A stretch of 64,000 bases of DNA from the NCBI GenBank assembly GCA_046329535.1, contig JAXLUN010000001.1, forward strand, positions 682,001 through 746,000, written 5' to 3'. Within the stretch, counting starts at the first letter, position 1; every line of letters begins with the position of its first letter. Positions 8,167 to 16,088 of the stretch are shown piece by piece. Under the pieces are notes generated by a model, which worked only from the letters and a program-made list of their open reading frames with translations, searched no databases and was not told the origin of the DNA. The translations under genes and the position numbers were made by a program. Source of the stretch: Bog-950 sp046329535. Lineage in GTDB: Bacteria; Bacteroidota; Bacteroidia; Chitinophagales; LD1.

Positions 8167-10506
8167 ATGCAACGTTATTTATTATTTCTGGCCTGTTTGT
8201 TTACCCTGCTTTCGGCTACCGCTCAATATACGGTAGGCGATAAAACCATTACTTACACCGATGCTGCCCGCAGCAACCGCTCGGTGGGGGTGCAGTTTCG
8301 TTTTCCGGGTACCAACACGGCTGTTACCACGGGGGCTTTTCCCTTTATCATATTCGCCCACGGCTTCAGTATGGACCAGGCGCCCTATTACCCTTATGCC
8401 GATTCGCTGGCTAAGCGCGGATACATTGTAGGTTTGCTTACTACCGAAACCGGTCTTTCGCCCAGCCATGCCAACTTTGCGCAGGATTTACTTTTTGTTT
8501 ACAACAAACTGGTGGCCGAAAACAGCAACAGCGCTTCGTTCTTTTACCAGCATGTAGTACCCAAAGGGGCTATTGGCGGGCATTCGATGGGCGGAGGAAG
8601 CACAGTGCTTTCGGCTCAGTATGGTAACCCGCAGGTATGCAGTTTTACTTTTGCCGCGGCTACCACCAATCCTTCTTCTATTACCGCAGCTCATTTAATG
8701 ACCAAGCCTTATTTGTCGTTTGCCGGCAGCCGCGATTGCATTGCCCCTATTGCTACCAATCAGCAGCCGATGTATGACTCTTCGGGTTCGGCCTGTAAGT
8801 TTTTAGTCAACATTACCGATGGCTTGCACTGCCAGTATGGTAATGCCAACACCGCCTGCAGTTTTGGCGAAGGGGCCTCTTTCTGCGCCAGTTCACCACT
8901 TACCCGCGCGCAGCAAATCAACAAAACGCTGTATTATCTGATTCCTTATTTCGATTACTATCTGAAAGGCGATTGCAGTGCCTGGACTTTGTTTGAAAGC
9001 CGCTGGTCATCGAACACGGTAGATGCTTTGCAGCGCAATTGCACCAATACAATTCCAAGCAACCCGGCTATCAACGGCACGCCTTCTTTTTGTACCGGCA
9101 ATAACACGGTGCTGACGGCAGCGCCTGCAGGCTTTACTTATTTGTGGAGCGATAATACCACGGCCGGTACCCTCACCGCCTCGGCAGCCGGTGCGTATTC
9201 TTTAGCCGTAGGTAATGGTACCTGCACCTTGCCGTCTGTGTCGGTGAGCGTAACCGAAAATTTTCCTCCGGCTACTCCATCGGCCATCACGGCAGCTGAT
9301 TCGGTTTGCTCGTCTATTACCAATATCAGCGTGTCGGTTGTCAACGACCCTGCGGTAAGTACCTATAACTGGACCCTGCCTGCGGGCTGGAGTATTGTTT
9401 CGGGAAACAACACCAACTCATTACAGCTTACTTCGGGTAATACAGGCGGAGTTGTTTCGGTTACCGCACAGAACAATTGCGGCACCACCGCTTCGGTGCA
9501 AAAAACAATCACGGTTACTCCGTCTAACCTGGGCACTCCGGGAGCCATTACCGGAAACACGGATTACTGTGCCGGTCAGGCCGCTCAGTTTACCATCGAT
9601 ACGGTAGGCGGTGCCGATACGTATGTATGGAATTTGCCATCCGGATGGGTGTGGTCCACTACGGGTGTACCCAATCAAATATCCGGAACAGCGGGCAGTG
9701 CATCGGGCAGTGTGACCGTGCAGGCCGTAAACGAGTGCGGACAAAGTTCTCCGGCCACGCTGAATGTAACCGTACTTCCGGCACCGGTTATCAGCAATCC
9801 AATTTCGGGTACCGATTCGGTTTGCAGCGGTGATGCGGCTGTGCTTTCTTATTCGGTTCCGGCTGTGGCAAATGCCGATTCATTAATATGGAGTGTCAAT
9901 AATAACTGGACCGTGGCCTCGGGTCAGGGAACCAATAGCGTTACCCTGCTTCCGGCATCGGACAGCACAACCATCAGTGTCAGTGCATACAATACCTGCG
10001 GTGTCAGCACGCCACAAACGCTGACGGTCACCGTACTGGATACCCCCACCGTAACCATCAATGCGCAAACCAATCAGCTTACTTCGCAAACAAGTGGTGT
10101 TGCTTATCAATGGTACCTGGATGGAAACATCTTAAATGGCGAAAACGGAATTTCCATTACGCCTGCTCAATCCGGTAACTATGCTGTAGAGGTAACCGAT
10201 GCCAATGGCTGCAGCGGCTTGTCGCAGACACTTAATTTCATTTACAACGGGCTGGAAGAAACTTCGTTCAACTCATTCAGTATTTCACCCAATCCCAATA
10301 CGACCGGTAATCTGCACCTTACCTTGACGCAGCCGGCCAATAAACTTCAGTTAAAGATAATTGATGTAACAGGTAAAGAAGTACTGGCTCAGTATATCAC
10401 CTCATCCGTGGCCGATGTAAATATTGCCACCCTCAGCAAAGGCATGTATCTGCTCACCCTTACAGGCGAGGGAAGAAGCATTCGGGAGAAACTGCTGATT
10501 GATTAA
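8167..10506 (+). CDS. Secreted alpha/beta hydrolase with Ig/PKD-like repeats and a T9SS type A sorting domain
   Basis: A 779-residue exported protein. Residues 1-19 are a signal peptide. Residues about 20-290 form an alpha/beta hydrolase of the chlorophyllase/polyester-hydrolase type. The nucleophile is S140 in GGHSMGGG, and likely partners are D190 (GSRDC) and H221 (DGLHC). Several cysteine pairs suit an extracellular enzyme. Residues about 300-690 hold four or five PKD/Ig-like repeats, each with the pattern CxGxxxxxT. The C-terminal about 75 residues (FSISPNPN, GKEVL, LSKGMYLL) are a T9SS type A sorting domain, so the enzyme is probably attached to or released from the cell surface through the GldKLMN machine. 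The ester substrate is unknown. Confidence 0.85.
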   Translation: MQRYLLFLACLFTLLSATAQYTVGDKTITYTDAARSNRSVGVQFRFPGTNTAVTTGAFPFIIFAHGFSMDQAPYYPYADSLAKRGYIVGLLTTETGLSPSHANFAQDLLFVYNKLVAENSNSASFFYQHVVPKGAIGGHSMGGGSTVLSAQYGNPQVCSFTFAAATTNPSSITAAHLMTKPYLSFAGSRDCIAPIATNQQPMYDSSGSACKFLVNITDGLHCQYGNANTACSFGEGASFCASSPLTRAQQINKTLYYLIPYFDYYLKGDCSAWTLFESRWSSNTVDALQRNCTNTIPSNPAINGTPSFCTGNNTVLTAAPAGFTYLWSDNTTAGTLTASAAGAYSLAVGNGTCTLPSVSVSVTENFPPATPSAITAADSVCSSITNISVSVVNDPAVSTYNWTLPAGWSIVSGNNTNSLQLTSGNTGGVVSVTAQNNCGTTASVQKTITVTPSNLGTPGAITGNTDYCAGQAAQFTIDTVGGADTYVWNLPSGWVWSTTGVPNQISGTAGSASGSVTVQAVNECGQSSPATLNVTVLPAPVISNPISGTDSVCSGDAAVLSYSVPAVANADSLIWSVNNNWTVASGQGTNSVTLLPASDSTTISVSAYNTCGVSTPQTLTVTVLDTPTVTINAQTNQLTSQTSGVAYQWYLDGNILNGENGISITPAQSGNYAVEVTDANGCSGLSQTLNFIYNGLEETSFNSFSISPNPNTTGNLHLTLTQPANKLQLKIIDVTGKEVLAQYITSSVADVNIATLSKGMYLLTLTGEGRSIREKLLID

Positions 10507-10517
10507 TAGCATACGGG

Positions 10518-10546
10518 CGGCTGAAAAAGCAAAACTTTTTCGGCCG
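10518..10546. terminator. Bidirectional intrinsic terminator
   Basis: A 12-bp stem with one G-T wobble (10518-10529 with 10535-10546) and a 5-base loop has A5/T5 tracts inside the stem. It sits between the convergent hydrolase and YhhN genes, touching the YhhN stop codon at 10548. Confidence 0.8.
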
Positions 10547-10547
10547 T

Positions 10548-11252
10548 TTACCATTCCGCTTTCCGGTTAAACTGACTCAACATACCCTGGGCAATTAAAT
10601 ATTGTCCGGTAATGTATAGTGCCATAATAAAAATACTGGCCGTTGGGAAAGGATGCAGAAACTTGTTAATGGCAATAATAGAATCGGAAAACATAAATAA
10701 CAGGGCTCCGGCAAAAACCAGCTTGAAGCTATCGTCATTTACCCGTCCGTACCGGTTTACTGCAAAGGCCACCATGTTAGCAATAGCCACCGCATACACA
10801 ATAACCGGAACTAACAGCGGATTGGTTTTTTCATTGCCCGAAATGCCGGGTATCAAAAAATAAAAAAGCACGGCCATGTAGACCATGAGCGGTGTAATCT
10901 TCCAAATCTGTTTGGGCAGCAAAGGCTCTTTATCTCTCAGGTCAACACGGTTAAACGCAAAGGTGTAAAGCAGGTGAGTAATTAAAAAACTAACCAGCCC
11001 GGCTAAAAACAGATTCTCATTTTTAAACACCAGCATCAGCGAAACATCGCCAACCCACGAAAAGAAAAAAGCAGCAACCATCAGCTTATGTGCTCGGTTC
11101 CATTGCCCTGCCACCTGCTGATAATAAAAGCCAACCAGCGTAATCATCAGCAGCGGTTTGAAAATAAACCGCAATACTTCATGCCCGATTATCTCAGCGG
11201 TTACCTCAGCAACTGCCACCAGCAGAAAAATGTAGAGTGCCTTTAATTTCAT
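10548..11252 (-). CDS. YhhN family (TMEM86-like) membrane protein, second copy
   Basis: A 234-residue membrane protein with about eight helices, paralogous to the one at 4036-4782. Both keep FSWxGDVSLML (here FSWVGDVSLML) and FSDSxIAIN (here FSDSIIAIN). The family includes lysoplasmalogenases that cleave vinyl-ether lysophospholipids, but the bacterial substrate is not settled. The gene stands alone on the minus strand and shares a terminator with the convergent hydrolase. Outside the motifs the two copies differ widely, which suggests an old duplication or separate acquisitions rather than a recent tandem copy. Confidence 0.82.
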   Translation of the reverse strand: MKLKALYIFLLVAVAEVTAEIIGHEVLRFIFKPLLMITLVGFYYQQVAGQWNRAHKLMVAAFFFSWVGDVSLMLVFKNENLFLAGLVSFLITHLLYTFAFNRVDLRDKEPLLPKQIWKITPLMVYMAVLFYFLIPGISGNEKTNPLLVPVIVYAVAIANMVAFAVNRYGRVNDDSFKLVFAGALLFMFSDSIIAINKFLHPFPTASIFIMALYITGQYLIAQGMLSQFNRKAEW

Positions 11253-11571
11253 AGAAATGAATTTGTCTGAAAACTAAGTATTTCGTTGTTTACGAAAAAA
11301 CACAGGGGCAATATGACAAAAAATCAGTAGAAAAAAGGCTGAGCGGACAATTAGTTCTGTCATTATTGCCACCGTTTGGAGGCTTCAAAGTATGATGAAA
11401 GTTTTATCGGGTTATGAGGAGCGTCATGAAACCCGCGCCAGTATTGGCTTTCATTTGCGGCTGAAAGTTTTTTGTGCCGGTTTTTCTCAACGCTCCGAAA
11501 GTTGGATGACAAGATTGGCACTGAATCTGACAAAAGCGTAATCATTATTAACCAAACAAAAAACCATTAAC
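11253..11571. other. Divergent intergenic region
   Basis: This interval lies between the divergent YhhN and phasin-like genes. A 60-residue minus-strand frame within it has no family features. GAGCGT at about 11419 and ACGCTC at about 11491 are inverted copies, but they are too far apart to call. No exact TAnnTTTG box was found, although promoters for both flanking genes must lie here. Confidence 0.45.
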
Positions 11572-11991
11572 ATGGCAACCAACAATCTACAGGAAAACCT
11601 GAAAAAGTATTTCTATTCAGGAGTAGGACTTGCAGCTCATACCGCTGATGTAGTTCAAAAATCAGTAAACGAATTAGTTAAGAAAGGTAAAGTTAGCGAA
11701 GCTGACGGCAAAAAAATCGTAGGCGAAGCTATCCGCAAAGTGGAAAGCCGCAGACCGGAGATTGAAGCTAAGTACAACGAAGCTGTTCACAAATTCGTGA
11801 AGTTAACTTCATCTGAAGTATCTAAACTTCAAAAGAGAATTGAAAAGTTAGAAGGTCAGCTAAAGGTGAAAGGTACTGCTGCAAAGCCGGTAGCTAAACC
11901 TGCAGCCAAACCGGTAGCAAAAAAAAAAGCTAAGAAAAAAGTAGTAAAGAAAGTTGCTCCTGCAGCTCCGGCTACTGAAGCAACTGCTTAA
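11572..11991 (+). CDS. Phasin-like coiled-coil protein with a histone H1-like lysine/alanine tail
   Basis: A 139-residue protein in two parts. Residues 1-97 are helical and amphipathic, resembling phasin / PHA-granule-associated proteins (YFYSGVGLAAHTADVVQK, then a coiled coil around KLQKRIEKLEGQL). Residues 98-139 are a low-complexity basic tail of KPAAKPVAK-type repeats and KKKAKKK, ending in Ala/Pro. The tail is like that of H1-like or AlgP-like DNA-binding proteins, so it may link granules, membranes or nucleoid. No PHA synthase is seen nearby. A run of ten A residues within the tail coding region could allow slippage. It is a single-gene unit ending in a clear terminator. Confidence 0.7.
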   Translation: MATNNLQENLKKYFYSGVGLAAHTADVVQKSVNELVKKGKVSEADGKKIVGEAIRKVESRRPEIEAKYNEAVHKFVKLTSSEVSKLQKRIEKLEGQLKVKGTAAKPVAKPAAKPVAKKKAKKKVVKKVAPAAPATEATA

Positions 11992-12012
11992 TTATCCGCA
12001 ACCGTAATAACC

Positions 12013-12046
12013 AATGCCATCCTTATATAAAGGGTGGCATTTTTAT
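12013..12046 (+). terminator. Intrinsic terminator of the phasin-like gene
   Basis: A 10-bp stem with one wobble (AATGCCATCC at 12013-12022, GGGTGGCATT at 12032-12041) and a 9-base loop is followed by TTTATTTTTG. The T tract overlaps the -7 box of the next gene. Confidence 0.8.
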
Positions 12047-12051
12047 TTTTG
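12044..12051 (+). promoter_or_regulatory. Likely -7 box of the AarF/UbiB gene
   Basis: TATTTTTG matches the Bacteroidota TAnnTTTG element and lies 29 bases before the ATG at 12081. No TTG is found at the -33 position. It overlaps the T tract of the preceding terminator. Confidence 0.35.
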
Positions 12052-12080
12052 TCGAGTTAGTTTTTACATTTATTGCAACA

Positions 12081-13769
12081 ATGGCTTTAAATCAAACCTT
12101 CCGCAACCTTAACCGTACCCGCGAAATTCTGGGTATTCTCATCAAATACGGCTTTGAAGATGTGATTGCTAATTCCACTTTGCGCAATCTGGTTACCGAG
12201 AGTATGCGTATTAAATGGCTGCGCGATGAAAAACCTGTTATAGAGTATACGCGTTACGAAAGAATAAGAATGGCTGCTGAAGAGCTAGGACCCACGTTCA
12301 TTAAACTGGCGCAGGTACTCAGTAACCGTCCCGATATTATACCGGAAGCCTTGGTGAAAGAGTTTGAAAAACTGCAAGATCGTGTACCTCCCGTAGAATT
12401 TGCCAAGGCCAAAGAAATTATTGAGCGTGAAACAGGGAAAAAACTGCCGGAAATGTTTTCTGCCTTCAATGAAGTGCCCATGGCTTCAGCCTCTATTGGT
12501 CAGGTGTATAAAGCTACCATGAATACAGGCGAAGAGGTAGTAGTAAAAGTGCAACGACCCAACGTGGCGGAAATCATTGAGCAGGATTTGAGTATTATCA
12601 AGGAGGCCGTTCGAAGAACCGACCGCTATCTCAAAAAGCAAGGCGTATTAAATGCCGAAGAGGTAGTTCGTGTTTTTGAAAGAGCTATTACCAAAGAACT
12701 CGACTATCAGAACGAAGCCCGTAACATCGACCGTTTCAGAGTGACATACCGCCACCGTTCCGATTTTTATGTTCCTAAAGCATATCGGGAATTCAGTACC
12801 AATAAAGTACTGATTATGGAGTTTGCCAAAGGCTGCAAAATTACAGATGTTAAACAGTTGAAAGAATGGAATATCAGCCCGGCTCGTATTGTAGAAAAGG
12901 GAATGGACATTTATCTTTCGCAGATTTTTGAGTTCGGGTATTTTCATGGAGACCCGCACCCCGGCAACATTCTGGTTAATGAAGAAGGAACCATTATTCT
13001 TTTGGATTTCGGTATGGTTGGTCAGCTGATGAAGAAAGATAAATATGCCTTTGCCGGAATATTTATTGCCATGAGTAAACATGATGCCCGCGAAATGGCT
13101 AACCAGATGCGCAAGCTGGCAGTAGAAGACAATATTACCGACATGCGCCAGTTTGTTTATGAGCTGAATGATATGATAGAGGACTATGCACACTTAGACG
13201 TAAGTGAAAGTTCCATACAGGATGTAATTCAGCGATTACAGAAAATCATGTTCGATTACCATATCACGGTGCCCGGAGGTGTGTTTTTAATTTTCCGTGC
13301 CTTTGCCATTCTGGAAGGAATTGGCAAAAAAATGCACCCCAATTTTAAAACCTATGAATTTATTAGACCTTACGGTCAGAAACTATTAACCGAACAGTTA
13401 AAGCCGGAAAATCTGGCGCATGAAGCCGCACAAAGAATGTCTAATCTCTCGGGCTTTCTCAATAGTTTCCCGGTTGAGTTACGCGGTATATTACAGCAAA
13501 TATCCAAAGGCAAACTGCATACAGAGGTCGAATTGCAGGGCTATGGCTACGCCCTTAAAAAGTGGGACAGTATCAGCACCCGTATGTCTTTAACGTATAT
13601 TATTTGCGCTTTGATGATAAGTTCCTCCATTGCCCTATTAGCCAATTATCCGGAGGATATGAAGTTTTACTATGGCATGAATAAATGGAGCTTTATGGGC
13701 TATACCATTGCTGCGTGTTTATTTATGGTCTGGCTCTATGCTTTAATCAGGCGTAAGATTTACAAGTAG
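12081..13769 (+). CDS. AarF/UbiB/ABC1 family atypical kinase
   Basis: A 562-residue protein of the UbiB/ADCK family, which supports quinone biosynthesis and lipid handling by ATP-dependent action at membranes. The family-specific N-terminal motif is FIKLAQVLSNRPD (residues 73-85), with alanine where KxGQ usually has glycine. Other landmarks are the A-rich loop ASASIGQVYKA (136-145), ATP lysine K156 (VVVKVQRP), the catalytic loop HGDPHPGN (289-296) and DFG (309-311). Two C-terminal transmembrane helices (about 515-535 and 538-557) match UbiB architecture. It is monocistronic here, with a likely promoter embedded in the upstream terminator. No ubiquinone or menaquinone genes are adjacent. Confidence 0.92.
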   Translation: MALNQTFRNLNRTREILGILIKYGFEDVIANSTLRNLVTESMRIKWLRDEKPVIEYTRYERIRMAAEELGPTFIKLAQVLSNRPDIIPEALVKEFEKLQDRVPPVEFAKAKEIIERETGKKLPEMFSAFNEVPMASASIGQVYKATMNTGEEVVVKVQRPNVAEIIEQDLSIIKEAVRRTDRYLKKQGVLNAEEVVRVFERAITKELDYQNEARNIDRFRVTYRHRSDFYVPKAYREFSTNKVLIMEFAKGCKITDVKQLKEWNISPARIVEKGMDIYLSQIFEFGYFHGDPHPGNILVNEEGTIILLDFGMVGQLMKKDKYAFAGIFIAMSKHDAREMANQMRKLAVEDNITDMRQFVYELNDMIEDYAHLDVSESSIQDVIQRLQKIMFDYHITVPGGVFLIFRAFAILEGIGKKMHPNFKTYEFIRPYGQKLLTEQLKPENLAHEAAQRMSNLSGFLNSFPVELRGILQQISKGKLHTEVELQGYGYALKKWDSISTRMSLTYIICALMISSSIALLANYPEDMKFYYGMNKWSFMGYTIAACLFMVWLYALIRRKIYK

Positions 13770-13783
13770 TTCCCTTCTCTTTG

Positions 13784-14347
13784 TTATCTGTTATTTTCAG
13801 CCAGCAATGCTGGTTTTTGTAGCTGTATAAGCTCCTCAGGTAACGGCTCCTGCAGCGAGTAGGTGGCGGTTTCGGTGATGGCCATCTCATCCAGTATGTT
13901 AATCATACTTTGGTAATGGGCTCCCGGCAGTATTTTTATTAAACACACCATTGGCCGTTGTTCCCCTAGTTTGTTTTTGCCACACTGCATTTTCACTTGT
14001 TTAGCTTTATTAAAAATAACTTGCCTGATACCCGATGAAGTGTGAAATGAAGTTGACACCATGGCACTAAGGTCAGTGCCTTCATATGTAAAAATGTGAT
14101 TCGAAGAATCAATCAGAATATTTAACACCTGACATTCGCCTACAGGGTCTTTCTGCTCTGATATTCTTCTATCCAGGTCTATTTTACGGGGTTTATCCAA
14201 TGCTGTTGTCAACATGAAAAAAGCAATCAGTAAAAAGCCGAGGTCTACCATAGGAGTCATATCCACCCTAACCGGTAATTTACGGCTTCGCGGTTTGCGG
14301 TCTTTTACCTTACTATCCGAAGCGCTGTTGTTGGTTATTTCTGCCAT
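13784..14347 (-). CDS. ExbD/TolR-family biopolymer transport protein
   Basis: A protein of about 187 residues with one N-terminal membrane helix preceded by a basic stretch. It carries the ExbD signature VDMTPMVDLGFLLIAFFMLTT, including the membrane aspartate used for proton-driven energy transfer to TonB- or Tol-type systems. The periplasmic domain follows and the tail is longer than in E. coli ExbD. I chose MAEITNN (ATG at 14347) over an upstream in-frame ATG at 14389 that adds an unlikely 14-residue extension. No ExbB, TonB or second ExbD gene is adjacent, which is unusual because these normally lie together. Confidence 0.85.
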   Translation of the reverse strand: MAEITNNSASDSKVKDRKPRSRKLPVRVDMTPMVDLGFLLIAFFMLTTALDKPRKIDLDRRISEQKDPVGECQVLNILIDSSNHIFTYEGTDLSAMVSTSFHTSSGIRQVIFNKAKQVKMQCGKNKLGEQRPMVCLIKILPGAHYQSMINILDEMAITETATYSLQEPLPEELIQLQKPALLAENNR

Positions 14348-14511
14348 AACATTTTTTAAGTAATTGATGCAGGAGTTAAATAATTCCACAAATCAACCGC
14401 AGATGAACAAGACTTGACTCTTTCTACACGATAAGTAGATGCTTTCAAGTGATGCTGATTTACATCAGCTGTCTTCTCATCTCAAATGAGTTTTATTTCT
14501 CTTTAAAAAAT

Positions 14512-14519
14512 TACTTTTG
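14512..14519 (+). promoter_or_regulatory. Likely -7 box of the alpha/beta hydrolase gene
   Basis: TACTTTTG fits TAnnTTTG exactly and ends 20 bases before the ATG at 14540. No clear TTG is seen at the -33 spacing. Confidence 0.3.
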
Positions 14520-14539
14520 ACTCGAACAACAACTATTGA

Positions 14540-15295
14540 ATGGAGTTTCCGGTTATCGAAGAAAATGGTTTCAAATATTGTGAGGAAGGAGAGGGGGAAT
14601 CCATTATTCTGCTGCACGGACTTTTCGGAGCACTCAGTAATTTCAATCAGTTGATACAACATTTTTCCGGTACCTACCGGGTTGTAATTCCGCTATTGCC
14701 TTTGTATGATTTAGAATTGGATGATACTAGCGTTACCGGCATGGTAGACTATGTAGACCGCTTTATTGAGTATAAACAATATGACAAAGTCCATTTAATC
14801 GGAAATTCTCTGGGAGGGCATATTGCCCAACTATATTGTTTGCGAAAACCGGAGAAAGTAAAAACGATGACCCTGACCGGAAGCTCCGGTTTGTTTGAAA
14901 ACTCTTTGGGAGATACCTATCCGCGCAAAAGCGACTATGAATACGTTCGTAAAAAAGCGGAGGCTACTTTTTATAATCCTCAAATGGCTACCAAAGAGCT
15001 AACCGATGAAGTATTTGAAATTGTAAACAACCGGGCTAAAGCAATTCGTCTGGTGTTAATGGCCAAATCAGCATTAAGGCATAATCTGCGTGATGAACTG
15101 CCTCAAGTGATTTTGCCGGTTTGTTTAATTTGGGGTAAAAACGATACAATCACTCCGGCTTTTGTAGGAGAGGAGTTTAAAAAATTGTTACCCAATGCCG
15201 AGTTACATTACATCGAAAAGTGCGGACATGCTCCTATGATGGAACAGCCGGAACAATTTAACAGCATATTGGAACAGTTCTTGATTAAAGTTTGA
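14540..15295 (+). CDS. Alpha/beta fold hydrolase
   Basis: A 251-residue cytoplasmic alpha/beta hydrolase. The triad is S90 (GNSLGG), D202 (WGKNDTITP) and H230 (CGHAPMMEQP). The oxyanion region is LLHGLFGALSNF. Length and order match the core MhpC/BioH-like group without large cap insertions. Members hydrolyse esters, thioesters or C-C bonds, and the substrate cannot be assigned. It precedes a double-CBS protein by 67 bases on the same strand, and the two could be cotranscribed. Confidence 0.88.
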   Translation: MEFPVIEENGFKYCEEGEGESIILLHGLFGALSNFNQLIQHFSGTYRVVIPLLPLYDLELDDTSVTGMVDYVDRFIEYKQYDKVHLIGNSLGGHIAQLYCLRKPEKVKTMTLTGSSGLFENSLGDTYPRKSDYEYVRKKAEATFYNPQMATKELTDEVFEIVNNRAKAIRLVLMAKSALRHNLRDELPQVILPVCLIWGKNDTITPAFVGEEFKKLLPNAELHYIEKCGHAPMMEQPEQFNSILEQFLIKV

Positions 15296-15362
15296 CAGTT
15301 TCATGACCAAACATCGGAACGATTTATTTGTTTTATTCGTCTAATTAGAAACTGTAAGTAAA

Positions 15363-16025
15363 ATGATAGCGCCTAATCTCATATCCGATTCAATTCCTGC
15401 GCTTCATCTGGATGACCGCGGAGAACATGCTTTGGTAGCCATGCACGAGTATAATGTTAGTCAGTTGCCGGTAGTGGATGGTGGCAGCTATATCGGCTTG
15501 GTAACAATGGAGGATATCATTAACATGAAAAACCTGAATAAGCCTCTGAAAAGCTTTGCTCAGTCATTTCGCAAGCCTTTTGTAAAAGATACAGCTCACA
15601 TTTTTGATGTCATGAAGGCGGCATTGGAGTTTAATGTTCGGGTGGTTCCGGTTATTAACGAAGAACACCGTTATCTCGGTTTAATTTCTGCCGAGAGTTG
15701 CTTGAGAGCCTTTGCCGTTTTAAATTCGGTAAAAGATGCCGGAGGTATTCTGGAGCTGGAGACACCGGTTAAGGATTATCAGTTATCGGAGGTTGCCAAA
15801 ATTGTAGAGGACAATGAAGCCGAAATTCTTTGTTTGTACACCAACATTAATCAGGAAACACAACGAGCGGAAATAACAGTAAAACTAAATACCACCGAAG
15901 TATCTTCAATCGTATCCGCTTTTGAGCGATATGAATATGAGGTAAAAGCTATTTATAACGATGTAGCTTACACCGAAAACCTGAAAGAGCGTTACGATTC
16001 GCTGATGCGTTATCTGAATGTGTAA
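15363..16025 (+). CDS. CBS domain protein with C-terminal ACT-like region
   Basis: A 220-residue soluble protein. Two CBS motifs occupy about residues 5-60 (LPVVDGGSYIGLVTMEDI) and 75-130 (VRVVPVINEEHRYLGLISAE). The last about 80 residues look like an ACT-type regulatory fold with a beta-alpha-beta pattern. CBS pairs bind adenine nucleotides, and this arrangement resembles AcuB-like sensors. The partner is unknown. It differs from the shorter CBS protein at 4836-5261, which lacks the third domain. Confidence 0.82.
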   Translation: MIAPNLISDSIPALHLDDRGEHALVAMHEYNVSQLPVVDGGSYIGLVTMEDIINMKNLNKPLKSFAQSFRKPFVKDTAHIFDVMKAALEFNVRVVPVINEEHRYLGLISAESCLRAFAVLNSVKDAGGILELETPVKDYQLSEVAKIVEDNEAEILCLYTNINQETQRAEITVKLNTTEVSSIVSAFERYEYEVKAIYNDVAYTENLKERYDSLMRYLNV

Positions 16026-16066
16026 GGATAGTCTTCTGTTGGTCACCTTCCTCAAGCTTATTCTTC

Positions 16067-16074
16067 TATTTTTG
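16067..16074 (+). promoter_or_regulatory. Likely -7 box of the DUF5686 gene
   Basis: TATTTTTG fits TAnnTTTG exactly, 14 bases before the ATG at 16089. No TTG lies at the -33 spacing. Confidence 0.3.
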
Positions 16075-16088
16075 CCGCTCGCAAATCC

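Noticed and set aside
11363..11545. 60-residue minus-strand frame in the YhhN-phasin interval
   Set aside because: No family motif, no signal peptide and no promoter.
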